Shown piece after piece: positions 47,883 through 58,490 of a stretch of DNA of 64,000 nucleotides. Numbering within the stretch: position 1 is the stretch's first letter; the number at the start of each line of letters is the position of its first letter. The notes below the pieces were generated by a model. That model saw only the letters and a program-made list of their open reading frames with translations, made no database searches and was not told where the DNA came from. Both the position numbers and the translations under genes were made by a program. The stretch is from NCBI GenBank assembly GCA_963932465.1, contig OZ010787.1, positions 12,459,284 through 12,523,283 of the forward strand, in the 5' to 3' direction. The DNA comes from Maratus speciosus. Taxonomy: Eukaryota > Arthropoda > Arachnida > Araneae > Salticidae.

Positions 47883-48198
47883 TAACTGCAATTATTAAAT
47901 GTGTTAGCTATCAGTTTTAACTGAAACGTAATCGTAAAAGAATGAAATGTAAAATAAATGTTAAACTGTAAATAATAGTTAAGTGTATGTAAATAACATA
48001 AAAAGTGTACAGTAAAATGAAATGAGTGTAAAGTGATTCAAAATATTGTTCACAAGAGATCTTCGAAGAAAACAGTCATGGGCCAGCCATAATGTTGTCA
48101 AAGATCTGTTGTAAGCAACATACATACAACCTAGGCCTCTGGTTGTACACTTAGCTTCACAATACATGTCATAAGAAAAAAATGTAAACAGAAGTATA
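46760..48198 (-). other. Non-coding 3' region of the retrotransposon
   Basis: About 1.4 kb between the pol stop and the 3' LTR. It holds two long T runs on the plus strand (about 46867-46890 and 47849-47880, hence A runs in the sense strand) and a less A+T-rich block at 47380-47530. No frame over 91 codons and no envelope-like features are seen. A clear polypurine tract next to the 3' LTR was not found. Confidence 0.6.
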
Positions 48199-51100
48199 TT
48201 ATTTTCTGTTTCTTAAATTATATGTATGTGGTTGATAAACATTAGGGAAGTTGTGATTGTTTAAGTGACTTGTAGCATCGAATAAATGTCCATATCGAGG
48301 TGGTGCAAGAAGTAACCTATCAATGTGCACCCGAAATGCTGTATTATCAGCAGCATACAATCTCTTGATCGAGAATGACACAGGTGAATGTTTGAAAGTT
48401 ACAATATATGGTCCAGTGTATTTAGGTTTGAATTTATCAACAGACTTTAAGTACACAATATCTTTGAGACAAATGGTTCTTAATTTAGCTTTCTGACCGT
48501 AATGTTTATATCTTTTATCCTGTGCTGTTTTAATGTTATTGTAAGCCTTGTCATATATTTTGTGTAAATCTTCAAGTAGTTTATGTATTTCTGTATGTTT
48601 ATCTAGAAAAGGTTGATTGCTATTCTGATCAAAAGTATCAAAAATTAATGAAAGTTCACGTCCAAAGTGGAGAAGATTAGGAGTGAATAATGTAGTTGAA
48701 TGTTTTGAACCATTATAGAGCGACTTGTGTATAAATATTGCATTTTCAAATGAGTGACCTTCTTGTAAAAGTATATTAACAGAGTATTTGATAGATTTAT
48801 TTATTCTCTCCGAAAGAGCATTGCTTTGTGGTCTCGAAACAGAGCTGTGAAGTACCTTAATACCTAGAGTATCATTAAAAATGTTGTATATTTGAGATGT
48901 ATATTGGGGTCCTAAGTCTGATAAGACAACAGAAGGTCTCCCAAAGGTGGTTATGTAAGAGAATAAACATTTAACGACTTTAGCTGCAGATGTATCATTA
49001 AGTGGAAAAAGTTCAACATGTCTTGAAAAGTGATCTGTAATAGTTAAAATATGTTTACCATTAGAAAAAGGTCCAACGAGATCTGTACTAATAGTATGGC
49101 CAGGATATCTGGGCGTGTAGGTGGGTTGTAAGGGTGCAGGAGGGGTTTGATGATGTTTACATTGAAGACATTTGACACATGAAGCTACAAAGTTTAAAGT
49201 GTCAACATACATGCCTTTCCAAAAATATCTTGATGATAGAAACTCATAAGTTTTATTAAAACCAAAGTGAGATAAATGAGAGATTGTTAAAACTTTGCTT
49301 TTAAGAGAGTTAGGAACAACAATGTGATATGAAAAAGTGTTGTTAAGATTATTTTCTTTTTTTAACATTAAAACTTTCGAATCAGGGTGTATGAAGTAAT
49401 TAGGATATTTTTGAGAAGGTCCTTTCTTTAGAATATCTTTGTAAACAGTGGACAAGGTGGTGTCGTTTTTTTGTTCAGTGCAGAAAGTTTCATTTGAAAT
49501 TTCTAATAAAGGATCTGGATTTGTTTGTTTACCAGATACAAGATAGTTTACATATTTCTTAGTGGCGCTTGAACATGAATTATTACTGTCTGGTGTATCA
49601 TAGTCAACAATAGGTAATGGTTGAGGGTCATGGATCAGTTCAGGGTTAGTATCCAGAGTTTGTTGATTGTTTTCAAAAGTACAGCGAGATAAATAGTCAG
49701 CAAGAACATTTTTCTTACCAGGGATATGTTTAAAAGTGTATGAGTACTCTGAAAGCTCCATGAGCCAACGAGAGATAATATCAGCTGGATTAGTAGTTTT
49801 GTTATATTTTTCTAAGGGTTTACTGTCAGAAAGAATTACAAATTGTCTGTTATATAAATAATATTTGAAAGCGGTTACAGATTTATAAATTGCCATGAGT
49901 TCTAATTTAAGTGCAGGGTATTTTTTTTCTGATGGCTTAAGAGATTTAGAAAAATATGCAACTGGTAAAAGTTGTTGATCATGTTCTTGTAATAAAACAC
50001 CAGAAATAGCAACATTTGACGCATCTGTATTTAAATAAAATGTCTTGTTCCAATCAGGTAATCTAACCATGGGAGAATTAAAGAAAATTTTCTGTATTGT
50101 GTCCATGATTTCTTGATGTTTAACTGTCCATTTAAATTTAACTTTTGGAGTAGTTAGGTTTATCAGTGGTTGTACTAACTCAGAAAAGGATGGAATTAGA
50201 CTCTTATAAAATGTAATGACACCAATGAGTCTTTTTAGTTGACGTTTAGTTGTAGGTGTGGGAAAAGATGTTATTTTTATGATATTTGACTGAATCGGGG
50301 AAACTGACTGATTTTCTACATGAAATCCCAAATAGTCAATACTAGATTTATGAAAAGTACACTTGCTAGGAGACAGGGTTAAGTTGTATTTGGTTAGGAT
50401 AGAGAGAATTTTTTTTAATTTATTACACATTTCATCAAAAGAGTTTGCACCTACAATGAAATCATCCTGATATGTATATACACCATCTAATTGTAACTCA
50501 TCAAGCAAAGAGTCCATTAAAGCTTGGAAAATAGAAGCACTGTTTTTTAATCCGAACACTAATCTCTTGTATCTAAAAGAACCAAACATAGTAGTAAATG
50601 TCAACTGATTTTGGAATTTTTCTGGCAAATCAATTTGATGATATGCCTGATGAAAGTCAAGAGAAGAAAAATATCGATACTGAGAAAGATTTGAAATGAT
50701 GGTTTGAATTTTAGGTAGCGGGTAAGATGATCCTTGAATTACAGTATTTACCATTCGAAGATCTAAGGCGAGACGAAATTTTTGTTTACCAGTTCCGTCT
50801 GGTTTCTTTTTGACTAAAAGCATGGGGCAAGCCCATTCTGAACAGTGGCGTTCAATAATTTTGGCATCAAGCAGATCTTTAATTTGTTCTAAAGTACCTT
50901 TTTGCAAAGATTGAGGAAGGGGAAATGGAAGAGTTTTTATAGGGTAGTCATTAATAAATTTCAAATCAGGTACAATCTTATCAGTATGTCCAAGTGTATT
51001 TAATGATTTTGAAAAGGCCGGGTAGTAATTAAGTAATAATTTAGTCATTGTATTTGCTTCATTAGAACTTAAATGTGTAAGATCAAAATCGGTAGCTGCC

Positions 51101-52209
51101 AAATCCTCTTTCCTCTTTTTTAATGTTTCATTAGATGCCTGAATAAAATTTAGGAAGTGTTGTTCTGAGTTATGATGCTTGTCCAAATTATCAGAGGGGT
51201 AGTCAAGAATTTCCTCAACTTCAGATAAATGTCCAATTTTTGTGTGTTTAGGGAGATGAATGGTAGTGTCAGAATTATTTGTAAGTGAAATAGAAAAGAA
51301 ATGATTTAATTGTACAGGCTTCTTTTTGCGTTTAGTTTTCTTATTCACTTGAATAATGGCATCATGACTTATTACTTCTTTTTTATCTGCCAAATGTTCA
51401 AATAGATAGTTTATGTCATGTTTGATATTATTGTTTGTGTAAACTGAGCACCATGTTTGCTCTTGGGGTTCTAGAATGACTTTACGGGTTAAGAAAACTT
51501 TTTGATTTGTCACTACATCACATAAGGTGTTACATTGATTACTTTCACTGACTTTAGACTTAGTGTGTGCTGTTTCTAGTGGAATAGTCAAGTTGTTGTT
51601 AATGTGAATGCATTTATTGAAAGTATCAATGATAATGTTAAATTTACTAATGAAATCAAAACCAAGAATGCCTTCAAAACTGGAGGTTTCAGGAATATCC
51701 ACTATATAAAAGTGGTGCGAGAAGGATTTTTTTTCTAATTTAATGGATGCTTTAATACATGAAGAAAAAGAAACATCCGAATTGACGGTTTTAATATTTA
51801 TGGCTGTTGATAGTCTCTTGTATTTTAATACAGGTTTAAGTTCATTAAATAAATTTTGTGAAAGTAACGAAATGCTACTTCCAGAGTCAGCCAATAGGGT
51901 GATTTTATGGTTTGCAATAGTGGCCTTTACAAGAGGGAGTGATGGAGAATGCGTATTAACACTACAAATGATGTGAACAATTTTATCGCCTTCATTTTCT
52001 GTTTGAGTAGTGATATTTCTTGCAATTATAATGTGATCAGAAGTTTGTGACCCGGTTGAATTGACTAATCTTTCTTTAGAGATCTTTGGTAATGTAGGGT
52101 CAATAGGAAATGTTGCTGATGTTAAGTCACATGGTTGAGACACAAAATCATCAGCATAAAAATTGTGTCTCTGTTCTAGTTTTCCTGAACCTGGTAATTG
52201 TTGCGTCTG
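48199..52209 (-). CDS. pol: Pol polyprotein (protease, RT, RNase H, integrase)
   Basis: The frame is open from 52209, just after a stop, to 48199, with no internal stop. Numbering from the GTG at 52143 (1314 residues): protease active-site DSG at 86-88; RT LDLRMVN at 460-466, LDFHQAYHQI at 495-504, FGLKNS at 530-535 and catalytic YQDD at 558-561. RNase H acidic residues are D707, E748, D773 and D816. The integrase zinc-binding region has H956/H959 and C989/C992, and the catalytic triad is D1021, D1076, E1112 (35-residue spacing). The C-terminus ends YNLRNRK, common in this group; no chromodomain is seen. Pol lies in the -1 frame relative to gag with a 34-base overlap, so expression as Gag-Pol by frameshifting is likely. 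All key residues are present, so activity is plausible. Confidence 0.95.
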   Translation of the reverse strand, partial: QTQQLPGSGKLEQRHNFYADDFVSQPCDLTSATFPIDPTLPKISKERLVNSTGSQTSDHIIIARNITTQTENEGDKIVHIICSVNTHSPSLPLVKATIANHKITLLADSGSSISLLSQNLFNELKPVLKYKRLSTAINIKTVNSDVSFSSCIKASIKLEKKSFSHHFYIVDIPETSSFEGILGFDFISKFNIIIDTFNKCIHINNNLTIPLETAHTKSKVSESNQCNTLCDVVTNQKVFLTRKVILEPQEQTWCSVYTNNNIKHDINYLFEHLADKKEVISHDAIIQVNKKTKRKKKPVQLNHFFSISLTNNSDTTIHLPKHTKIGHLSEVEEILDYPSDNLDKHHNSEQHFLNFIQASNETLKKRKEDLAATDFDLTHLSSNEANTMTKLLLNYYPAFSKSLNTLGHTDKIVPDLKFINDYPIKTLPFPLPQSLQKGTLEQIKDLLDAKIIERHCSEWACPMLLVKKKPDGTGKQKFRLALDLRMVNTVIQGSSYPLPKIQTIISNLSQYRYFSSLDFHQAYHQIDLPEKFQNQLTFTTMFGSFRYKRLVFGLKNSASIFQALMDSLLDELQLDGVYTYQDDFIVGANSFDEMCNKLKKILSILTKYNLTLSPSKCTFHKSSIDYLGFHVENQSVSPIQSNIIKITSFPTPTTKRQLKRLIGVITFYKSLIPSFSELVQPLINLTTPKVKFKWTVKHQEIMDTIQKIFFNSPMVRLPDWNKTFYLNTDASNVAISGVLLQEHDQQLLPVAYFSKSLKPSEKKYPALKLELMAIYKSVTAFKYYLYNRQFVILSDSKPLEKYNKTTNPADIISRWLMELSEYSYTFKHIPGKKNVLADYLSRCTFENNQQTLDTNPELIHDPQPLPIVDYDTPDSNNSCSSATKKYVNYLVSGKQTNPDPLLEISNETFCTEQKNDTTLSTVYKDILKKGPSQKYPNYFIHPDSKVLMLKKENNLNNTFSYHIVVPNSLKSKVLTISHLSHFGFNKTYEFLSSRYFWKGMYVDTLNFVASCVKCLQCKHHQTPPAPLQPTYTPRYPGHTISTDLVGPFSNGKHILTITDHFSRHVELFPLNDTSAAKVVKCLFSYITTFGRPSVVLSDLGPQYTSQIYNIFNDTLGIKVLHSSVSRPQSNALSERINKSIKYSVNILLQEGHSFENAIFIHKSLYNGSKHSTTLFTPNLLHFGRELSLIFDTFDQNSNQPFLDKHTEIHKLLEDLHKIYDKAYNNIKTAQDKRYKHYGQKAKLRTICLKDIVYLKSVDKFKPKYTGPYIVTFKHSPVSFSIKRLYAADNTAFRVHIDRLLLAPPRYGHLFDATSHLNNHNFPNVYQPHTYNLRNRK
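52176..52209 (-). promoter_or_regulatory. Gag/pol overlap, probable -1 frameshift window
   Basis: The pol frame is open from 52209 and gag stops at 52176, so a -1 shift must happen in these 34 bases. The best candidate is GGAAAAC (sense strand, 52185-52179), ending in the AAC codon just before the TAG. It does not fit the classical X-XXY-YYZ rule because the first three bases are GGA. Confidence 0.55.
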
Positions 52210-53063
52210 TTAAAATTTTCCCTTCTCTGTGTATTAACTCTTTTCCATTTAAAACACTGATGTGCCTGGTGGCCATTACGGAAACAGAGTTGACAAGTTA
52301 CAACTTTTCTTTGTGTAACTTTGTGAGGGGAAAAACGTTTTGGGAAATTTCGCGTTTTGAAATTTTTCCTATAGCGCATCGCATTAGCGTTATACTTTGG
52401 GCTACCTTGCATGTCATTTTTTTTAGTTTCAGTTTTGGGTCCAGGCGGTGCGAGTGTTAATGCATTTATTTTTTCCGAGAGTTCCTTCAATTGCTCTTCA
52501 ATGTTATTTTGAGATTTACTGACAGAGGGTAAGGAATGTAGAATCTTTTCGTTATGCAGAATTTCGTATAATGTCTGTGCTCTTTTAACAGCAGCACGAT
52601 ATTCATTCACGCCTTCTTCTTGTAACTTTATTCGTATGTTAGCTGGCACAGCTTCCATAAATTTCATAAGTTTAATCGTGTTACGGGCATTTTCGTCTTT
52701 AATATCTGAATAGACAGTTGCGGCTAACACGTTTAACCGATGTGCCAGGTTTTTAATTGACTCCGCTGGCAGAAGAGATAAGCTCGAAAGTTCAACGCCA
52801 GCCACGCACTTGCTGGGGGGTGAGAAAAATGCGGCAAATTCTTTTTCAAGCGTATCTAGATCATTAATTTTTTGAATTTCCGGATTCTGAGCATAAAATT
52901 TTTGAGCGGGACCAATTAACTTGCCTACAAGTACAGCAATGGTAGTCCGAGGGCTGTATTTGTTAATTTCCGCGACCGACCTAATTTGGTTAAAAAAGAA
53001 TTTAAGCAAATCCGGATCTCCGTCAAATTGGTTAATGTTGATTTGAACTTGTTTAGCGGACAT
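52176..53063 (-). CDS. gag: Gag protein with one CCHC zinc knuckle
   Basis: I chose the ATG at 53063 (MSAKQVQINI...), giving 295 residues. The open frame extends a further 12 codons upstream but only to a TTG. The N-terminal two-thirds has the helical, retrotransposon-capsid-like composition. A basic stretch (about residues 225-255) precedes a zinc knuckle C-x2-C-x4-H-x4-C at C257, C260, H265 and C270. It would assemble the cytoplasmic particle and bind element RNA. The gag stop TAG (52176-52178) lies within the gag/pol overlap, immediately after GGAAAAC. Confidence 0.9.
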   Translation of the reverse strand: MSAKQVQININQFDGDPDLLKFFFNQIRSVAEINKYSPRTTIAVLVGKLIGPAQKFYAQNPEIQKINDLDTLEKEFAAFFSPPSKCVAGVELSSLSLLPAESIKNLAHRLNVLAATVYSDIKDENARNTIKLMKFMEAVPANIRIKLQEEGVNEYRAAVKRAQTLYEILHNEKILHSLPSVSKSQNNIEEQLKELSEKINALTLAPPGPKTETKKNDMQGSPKYNANAMRYRKNFKTRNFPKRFSPHKVTQRKVVTCQLCFRNGHQAHQCFKWKRVNTQRRENFNRRNNYQVQEN

Positions 53064-55145
53064 GGTCAACGTTTTACCTAAGACAAATTCTCTAATCAAA
53101 AATTGTTACTGAAATTCTGCATACATATCTAAATATAACACACATAAACAGATAAAAATGCAAAGCACATAAAATAATGAAATAAAATAATCACATAAAT
53201 AATCACATTAAAAAAACTAATACACAACTTAAAAATAAACAAAAGGTCTTATTTTTTTTTTTTAAACCTTATATAAAAAAATAGAGAGAAAGAAAACTTA
53301 TCCAGGGACAAAATTGTGTTTCCCAAAGTAAATATAATACCGTTGCTTATTTTAAGCAAAAGAGAAACAGAAAAATATTTCGTAATAGCTCCTATTTTAT
53401 TTTATTTTATTTTATTTTTTTTAAATGAATGAAGCATGTAAGTCTTTCAAAATAAAACTGGTAGGAGCAAGCAACTGAATTAAAAACTTATTTTATCCTT
53501 TTTAGCAGAGAGAAAAAAAAAAAACTTGCTGTCTGTCCTTATTTCTCTAAAAGGACAGAAATTAAAAATATTTCTCAAATTAAAATATTTTCAAGCCGAA
53601 AGGCGAACCAGAAAAATATATGGGACAAAATATAATCTTCGTTAACTCTTTTTGAGAGAGAAAAAAAATTAATATATTTTAATATGCATTAAAAGTTAAG
53701 CAAAGGTGAATGTGTATCTTAATAACTAAAGATATTGGAACATTCAATGCAATGGGAAAAAAACTACTTATATTATATTTATAAATATTGTAATAGACAA
53801 CACAAAATATCAAAAATAGCAATATCACTGTGTTTTCGTATCCTGTACAAAACACAATAATATTAATAAAATTAAATCAGAAGTACTTGTGAGTACTTAT
53901 GGAGTAAGAAAGCATACAAATGGAATGAAACAACTTTAAAAATTTTAAAACAAGGTTTCCAGAATTAACTGAAAAGAGAATTAGGCGAAAGGAAAGCAAT
54001 TAAATGGGGGGAATTAAAATATGCTTTCGTACTCTAAAAATGTGCTATTTTAAGGGACTGGTGCAGTATTTATTTTCACTTTTTTTTGCACCTTCATGAT
54101 CTCTTTGTCAATATCATACACATTTGCTAGAAATTTATGTGTGCGTGAGAGTGAATCACTAAAACGATTCTTTGGCAGCAAATGACCTTTTTGGAGAGAT
54201 TTTTTTTTTATCGCAAACTGCCTCTTGAATAAAGATGAACAACTTATAAAACCTCACAACAGAACGTTACTATCTAATTGAGCACTTCACAAAATTATTT
54301 CACAAACTGGTTGGTGTCGTATGGTAAAAAAACAAAACACACTTTTCCAGAATATTGAGGAGGTTGGAGAGCGAGATTCATTCATTGAATCGCTGACTCG
54401 CTCGGACGTTCCTTTCGTTTTTCGTAAACAGAAAGTAAACAAGGGAAATTTTAGCACTCGCTAAGGCGAGTATTCTCTTATCACCTTTTCTTTACATATG
54501 AGGGGGTAGCACACGTTTTTGCAGGGTTTTTTTTTTTTCGTTTGAAATTAGTGTTTCACTGCACTTAACTGATGAATAATTTGTAGTATTTTTCACAAAC
54601 AGTAAGGTTTCTCAACGCACTGTAGGATTGCAGAGCTTGTCGGACTTATGAAAACAAAAGTATTGCGATCAAAAGAAAGTGAACACGTAGAGGAGCACTT
54701 TGAGCACACTAACTTGCACAAATACTTACACACACACTGAGCTGGTTTGTATTTTAGCACACTGCACAAAACACGCCGGACACTTTCACAAGTGAAATGC
54801 GATGACGGGCAGGAAGGATGCTCCGAGAGATAAGTTTGCACACGGGCAGGATTCTTCGGTACGGGAGGATGTAAGGCAGGCCGATTTCTTCGGCGACGGG
54901 AAGGGAGCAGCTGATTCCACAACTCCGGGGGTTGGCAAAGGGGAAAAGCAGAGAAGCAGGCAGGCACAGATATTTTACGGCGAAGAGCAGTCGTCCAGGG
55001 CGAAAGTTCACTCCATGATGAAATCCCCGTAGCGGGCACGGTGTGACAGCCGGGGGGAATCCATCGCTGCCAGAAATCCATGCAGAAAAAAGGCTTAGAA
55101 GCAAGTACCTCTCCCTTACATTTTTTTTTTGTTAATGGAGAAAAA
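53064..55145 (-). other. Long untranslated leader of the retrotransposon
   Basis: About 2.1 kb from the primer site to the gag ATG. It is A+T-rich near gag and more G/C-rich near the LTR (54750-55090). Open frames at 54593-55156 are not conserved domains and one overlaps the primer site. It could hold packaging or internal ribosome-entry functions, which the sequence alone does not show. Confidence 0.6.
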
Positions 55146-55163
55146 ATCCTGGTCACGGCACCA
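55146..55163 (-). promoter_or_regulatory. Primer binding site, tRNA-His
   Basis: The sense strand TGGTGCCGTGACCAGGAT is perfectly complementary to the last 18 nt (CCA included) of metazoan tRNA-His as I know it from Drosophila (acceptor 5' strand GCCGTGA). It lies four bases downstream of the assigned 5' LTR end. It sets the start of minus-strand DNA synthesis and confirms the element's orientation. Confidence 0.85.
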
Positions 55164-55167
55164 ATTT

Positions 55168-56202
55168 TATATGATGACTTTTTTGCTAGAAGAGATGGCC
55201 GTTTGCGTTTATAAGGTTGCGAAGATTAAAAAAACAACACCAGGTCCTATTTAAAGAAAACTCCAATTCAAGTAAACGAAGATTTAGTTTATTTCCATGA
55301 TGAAAGTCGAAGGGAGAGGTACAGGGGAGACGCAATAAGGAGCCTCTTTTAAGACGTCATCACGAGGCTAGAGAGAAAGCAGGAAAGGGGAGAATATACA
55401 GTTACAACTTTCTTGCTTGGCGGGCTACAATATCGCCAATCTAAAAGTATTTTTGCGCCATGCACAGGGGGTAAGAGACACATTGGCTGGTATGGTCGCC
55501 AAAAATGTACGGTAGGCTTCTACCATGTTAATTGTGTAGGGGGGGGGGCAGATTGTGGGCTGCATACATTCCTGAGTCATGATAGACGGAGCCTCAACAG
55601 TACATTGATACAGCTGCGGTTAAATGTAAAAAATAAAAAGTGTTATCTGGAAAGGGCATAGTAACAGACAGAGTTCGTTAGGCTAAAAAGCATGAGACTG
55701 TATTTTTCTAGACCAGATGTTAGATCAAAGATACACCGCTTTACCACAAAAAATGCAGAATCGCCATACATCCGAACAAAAGGGTGTGAAGCGAAAATAA
55801 TTCTAATAAGTAGATTGCATGTAAAGTGATTTTGAATGATGAGTTATATTCATGCCCAAATAAGGAAATGACCGAAGTTAAAATGCGTTTGAAACTAACA
55901 GTCAGCCGTAACGAATTTTGTACAAGGTTAAAGCGTATGTGTGAAAGAATCAGAAAGTGAAAATAGAGGGTGATTCACTGATTTTATTTTATTAAAGAGA
56001 TGAGTACCTAGAATAATTTAATTTAAATGTGAAGGGCTGTTAATACAATCGATTTAGTTTTTAAATGTTGAATTTAATTTAGGGGCTGCACTGTTTGACT
56101 CTAGTGCACAAAATAAATAAGTTATTAAACAGAATTTTAATTGAAACTGTCTGGGGGGGGGGGGAATAAAATGCAAACATATATAACGAGATAGTCGTTA
56201 TA
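55168..56202 (-). repeat. 5' LTR
   Basis: 1035 bp, matching 45718-46759 apart from four substitutions, a 3-base deletion and shorter G runs. It should carry the promoter and polyadenylation signals of the element. The open frame at 55413-55661 exists because of the repeat and is not considered coding. Confidence 0.92.
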
Positions 56203-56217
56203 CGGCTGTTGTTTATT
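56203..56217. repeat. 15-bp direct repeat flanking the retrotransposon, right copy
   Basis: CGGCTGTTGTTTATT, identical to 45703-45717. Confidence 0.75.
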
Positions 56218-56905
56218 AAGCAACAATAATATGAACTAAAGGGCGGTGAGATATTTTTATATTGTAATCAAGATTTGTACCAAAATATTTGAACAAAATT
56301 TTACTTTTATAACTTTGGTAAAAAAAAAAAAAAAAAAAAGCTGTAAAGTTGCATTTCATTATTTTCATATAAAATATTTCGAAAATTCTGGTATGAATTC
56401 AAAATTACCGAAGCACAATTACTTGTAAGCCTTCATTCATAAGTTCTTCTCAAAAGTAGGCGCAGCAACGGAAGTGATTGCCGTAGTTTAAGAAATATTA
56501 GTTTCGAAAACTGCATAACCTCGTAAAAGCTGTTTTTAATGCATACTCTGTGTTTCCCTTCTAATTGTATAAGTCTATCAATTGGTATCTTTAGGTTAGA
56601 GTTTATTCTAGAAAAGAAGTGAAACACGGCGGAGAAAAAAAAAAAATAGCGCGGCGGGGGGGGGATGGTACGGCGGAGGAAAAAAAAAGCATCATGAGAC
56701 ATAAAAAATGTCATTGAAGAAAAAAACAACATAAATAATGCTAAAAAAATGTATGGTAAACAAAGTCATTTGTGCACTATTCCAAACGCTAATTGAAATA
56801 TTGTAAAAAAGTACCCACTTTCCACACCCCTCAAAAAAAGACACTGTAAAATCTAGTTACTCGACCCGATGCAGGACTCTACTTTAAAGTACTTTTTTAA
56901 AGTAC
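56218..56905. other. Gene-free stretch
   Basis: No supported gene; A runs at 56319-56339 and 56634-56646 and a G8 run. Confidence 0.5.
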
Positions 56906-57190
56906 TTGCTTCCGCGAGTTGTGGACGAAATTCGCGACAATTCCCTTGGTCATTTATCGAAATTCCTGACTTTTTTTCGCAACCGATTGACAAAATTTGC
57001 AATTTCTTTTGTGCGATCGTCTGACGAAATTCGCGATTTTTTGCGCAACACATTATTGAAATTTGTTATTTTATTTCAGAGACCAATTGAAGAAAATCAC
57101 TATTTGTTTCTGAAATTCTTGACGAAATTCACGATATTCCTCCCCCCCCCCCCCCCATCGTTTGAAGAAATTCACGGCTGATTTTGCGAA
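56906..57190. repeat. Outlying cluster of the GACGAAATTCGCG minisatellite
   Basis: About nine diverged units of about 30 bp (GACGAAATTCGCGA, TGACAAAATTTGCAA, TGACGAAATTCACGA) with a C17 run near 57135-57156. It is the same unit as at 27110-29760 but outside the hAT-like element that carries those arrays. Confidence 0.75.
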
Positions 57191-58257
57191 ATTCCTCAAA
57201 AGAGAAAATATCAGGAGCTTTCTCGAAAGTTAAGAAATTAGAATCACATGCCTGTGAAAGAATTAAAGGGAGTAAAAGGCCACACAGCATGTTTTATTAT
57301 GCAAAATTTTCCTATTTTGTGCGCGATTCGTGCCATCCCGCTCGCTATTACAAATCCTGCATCTGAATGAAAACTTTTTACGCCCTACCAAAAAAAAATT
57401 CTCTTTAAATGGTGCCCTTGCACCTGAGGGCGGGAATTCGTGATGTAAATATTAAAAAATAGGATTGTTTCGTGGTTAATATCCATTATGAAGCTTTTAT
57501 AGTTTTAAAAAGAATGGATTTTTTTGACAGAATTTTCGGAATATTGATCGATTTTTTTTTTCAGAACTGGATGCCTGAAATTTACGGAAATTTCAGAACT
57601 TAATAATCCCCCCCCCCCCCCCCCCACTCATGGAAAATCGGCGCTGCGCTCTCAGAGAATCGCCAACGCATTTTAAAAATAGCACGGCGCTCTAAAAAAA
57701 TAGCATACTTAAAATATAATTGAATCTTAAACGTTTTGAAAAATATTTAGGTGGAACTTTCATAATTTTTGGACTGCGAGATATATTTTGCAAAGCATTA
57801 TCTAAAAATTTTCTCCAAGGGATGTTCTCAGTACATAATATAAAAAACTGTTTATTTTATAGAAAAGAGACTGTCAGCCAGGACACCAGTAAAAAACTAT
57901 TTATTTTATAAAAATATCTATATTTATTACGAATGTCATACGAACTTTCAGTAATTAACAGATTTTGCCTGTAAACAGTTTGCAGATTTCATCCGAAGTA
58001 AAATATTTGTTTATTAAGAAGTTTCTGTTATTTTAACAGATTTTTCAGTAAAATAAAAGGTTTGCAGACGTTTTTTTACAAATAAAGGTTTTTTTTACAA
58101 GCGTCCTTGTTAGCAACTTTTTACTTTAAAATCAACAGGATTTTTTTTTTACAGTGTAGATGCGAATAGCTATCTTAAATCAATATATGTAAGAGCTTTC
58201 GTTCATTGTCGCCTCTTGAATCATGTCATTTCAGTTCAGATCATAACTTATTTAAAA
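57191..58257. other. Gene-free stretch with C run and MITE-like traces
   Basis: No supported gene. A C19 run lies near 57607-57625. The segment 57540-58155 contains CAGATTTT/TTTACAG motifs like those of small palindromic MITEs, without resolvable ends. Confidence 0.4.
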
Positions 58258-58344
58258 ATAAAAATAACAAATAAAGTCTTTGTGCAAGAATATTAAAAAG
58301 CAGAAAACCAACGTTTAAAAATACACAAATAATACATGAAAAGT

Positions 58345-58390
58345 ATCAGACAGCTGTTTCAAATCTACCAGCGAGATTCTTCTTCAGTGC
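58345..58390 (-). ncRNA. Hammerhead-like ribozyme motif, copy A
   Basis: On the minus strand GCA-CTGAAGA-A, stem II GAATCT/AGATTT around CGCTGGT, then GAAA, then stem III ACA/TGT, followed by C. This gives a GTC cleavage-type triplet. One extra A follows the CTGAAGA core compared with the canonical hammerhead. Confidence 0.5.
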
Positions 58391-58490
58391 AAGATAGGGC
58401 AAGGCATAGCGTGCTAGAAAAAGCGAGGCTGAGCAAAATGACAGAGACGCGCCGCTTGCTTTTCTAGCGCGCTGTGCCTTGCCCTATCTT

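Larger units (their letters stand above)
45718..56202 (-). mobile_element. Nearly intact Ty3/gypsy-type LTR retrotransposon
   Basis: About 10.5 kb, transcribed leftward: 5' LTR 55168-56202, primer binding site 55146-55163, a leader of about 2 kb, gag, pol, a 3' non-coding region of about 1.4 kb, and 3' LTR 45718-46759. By eye the LTRs differ by four substitutions plus changes in two G runs and a 3-base indel, indicating recent insertion. Protease, RT, RNase H and integrase residues are all present in one uninterrupted frame. No env-like frame was found. A 15-bp direct repeat flanks it. Confidence 0.95.

Noticed and set aside
53064..53099. N-terminal extension of gag to 53099
   Set aside because: It begins at TTG; the first ATG in frame is at 53063 and starts a typical Gag N-terminus.
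54593..55156. 187-codon minus-strand frame at the retrotransposon leader
   Set aside because: It overlaps the primer binding site and shows no retroelement domain; gag starts 1.5 kb downstream.
55413..55661. 82-codon frame in the 5' LTR
   Set aside because: The frame crosses an LTR region with G-run length changes between copies; no coding role is expected.
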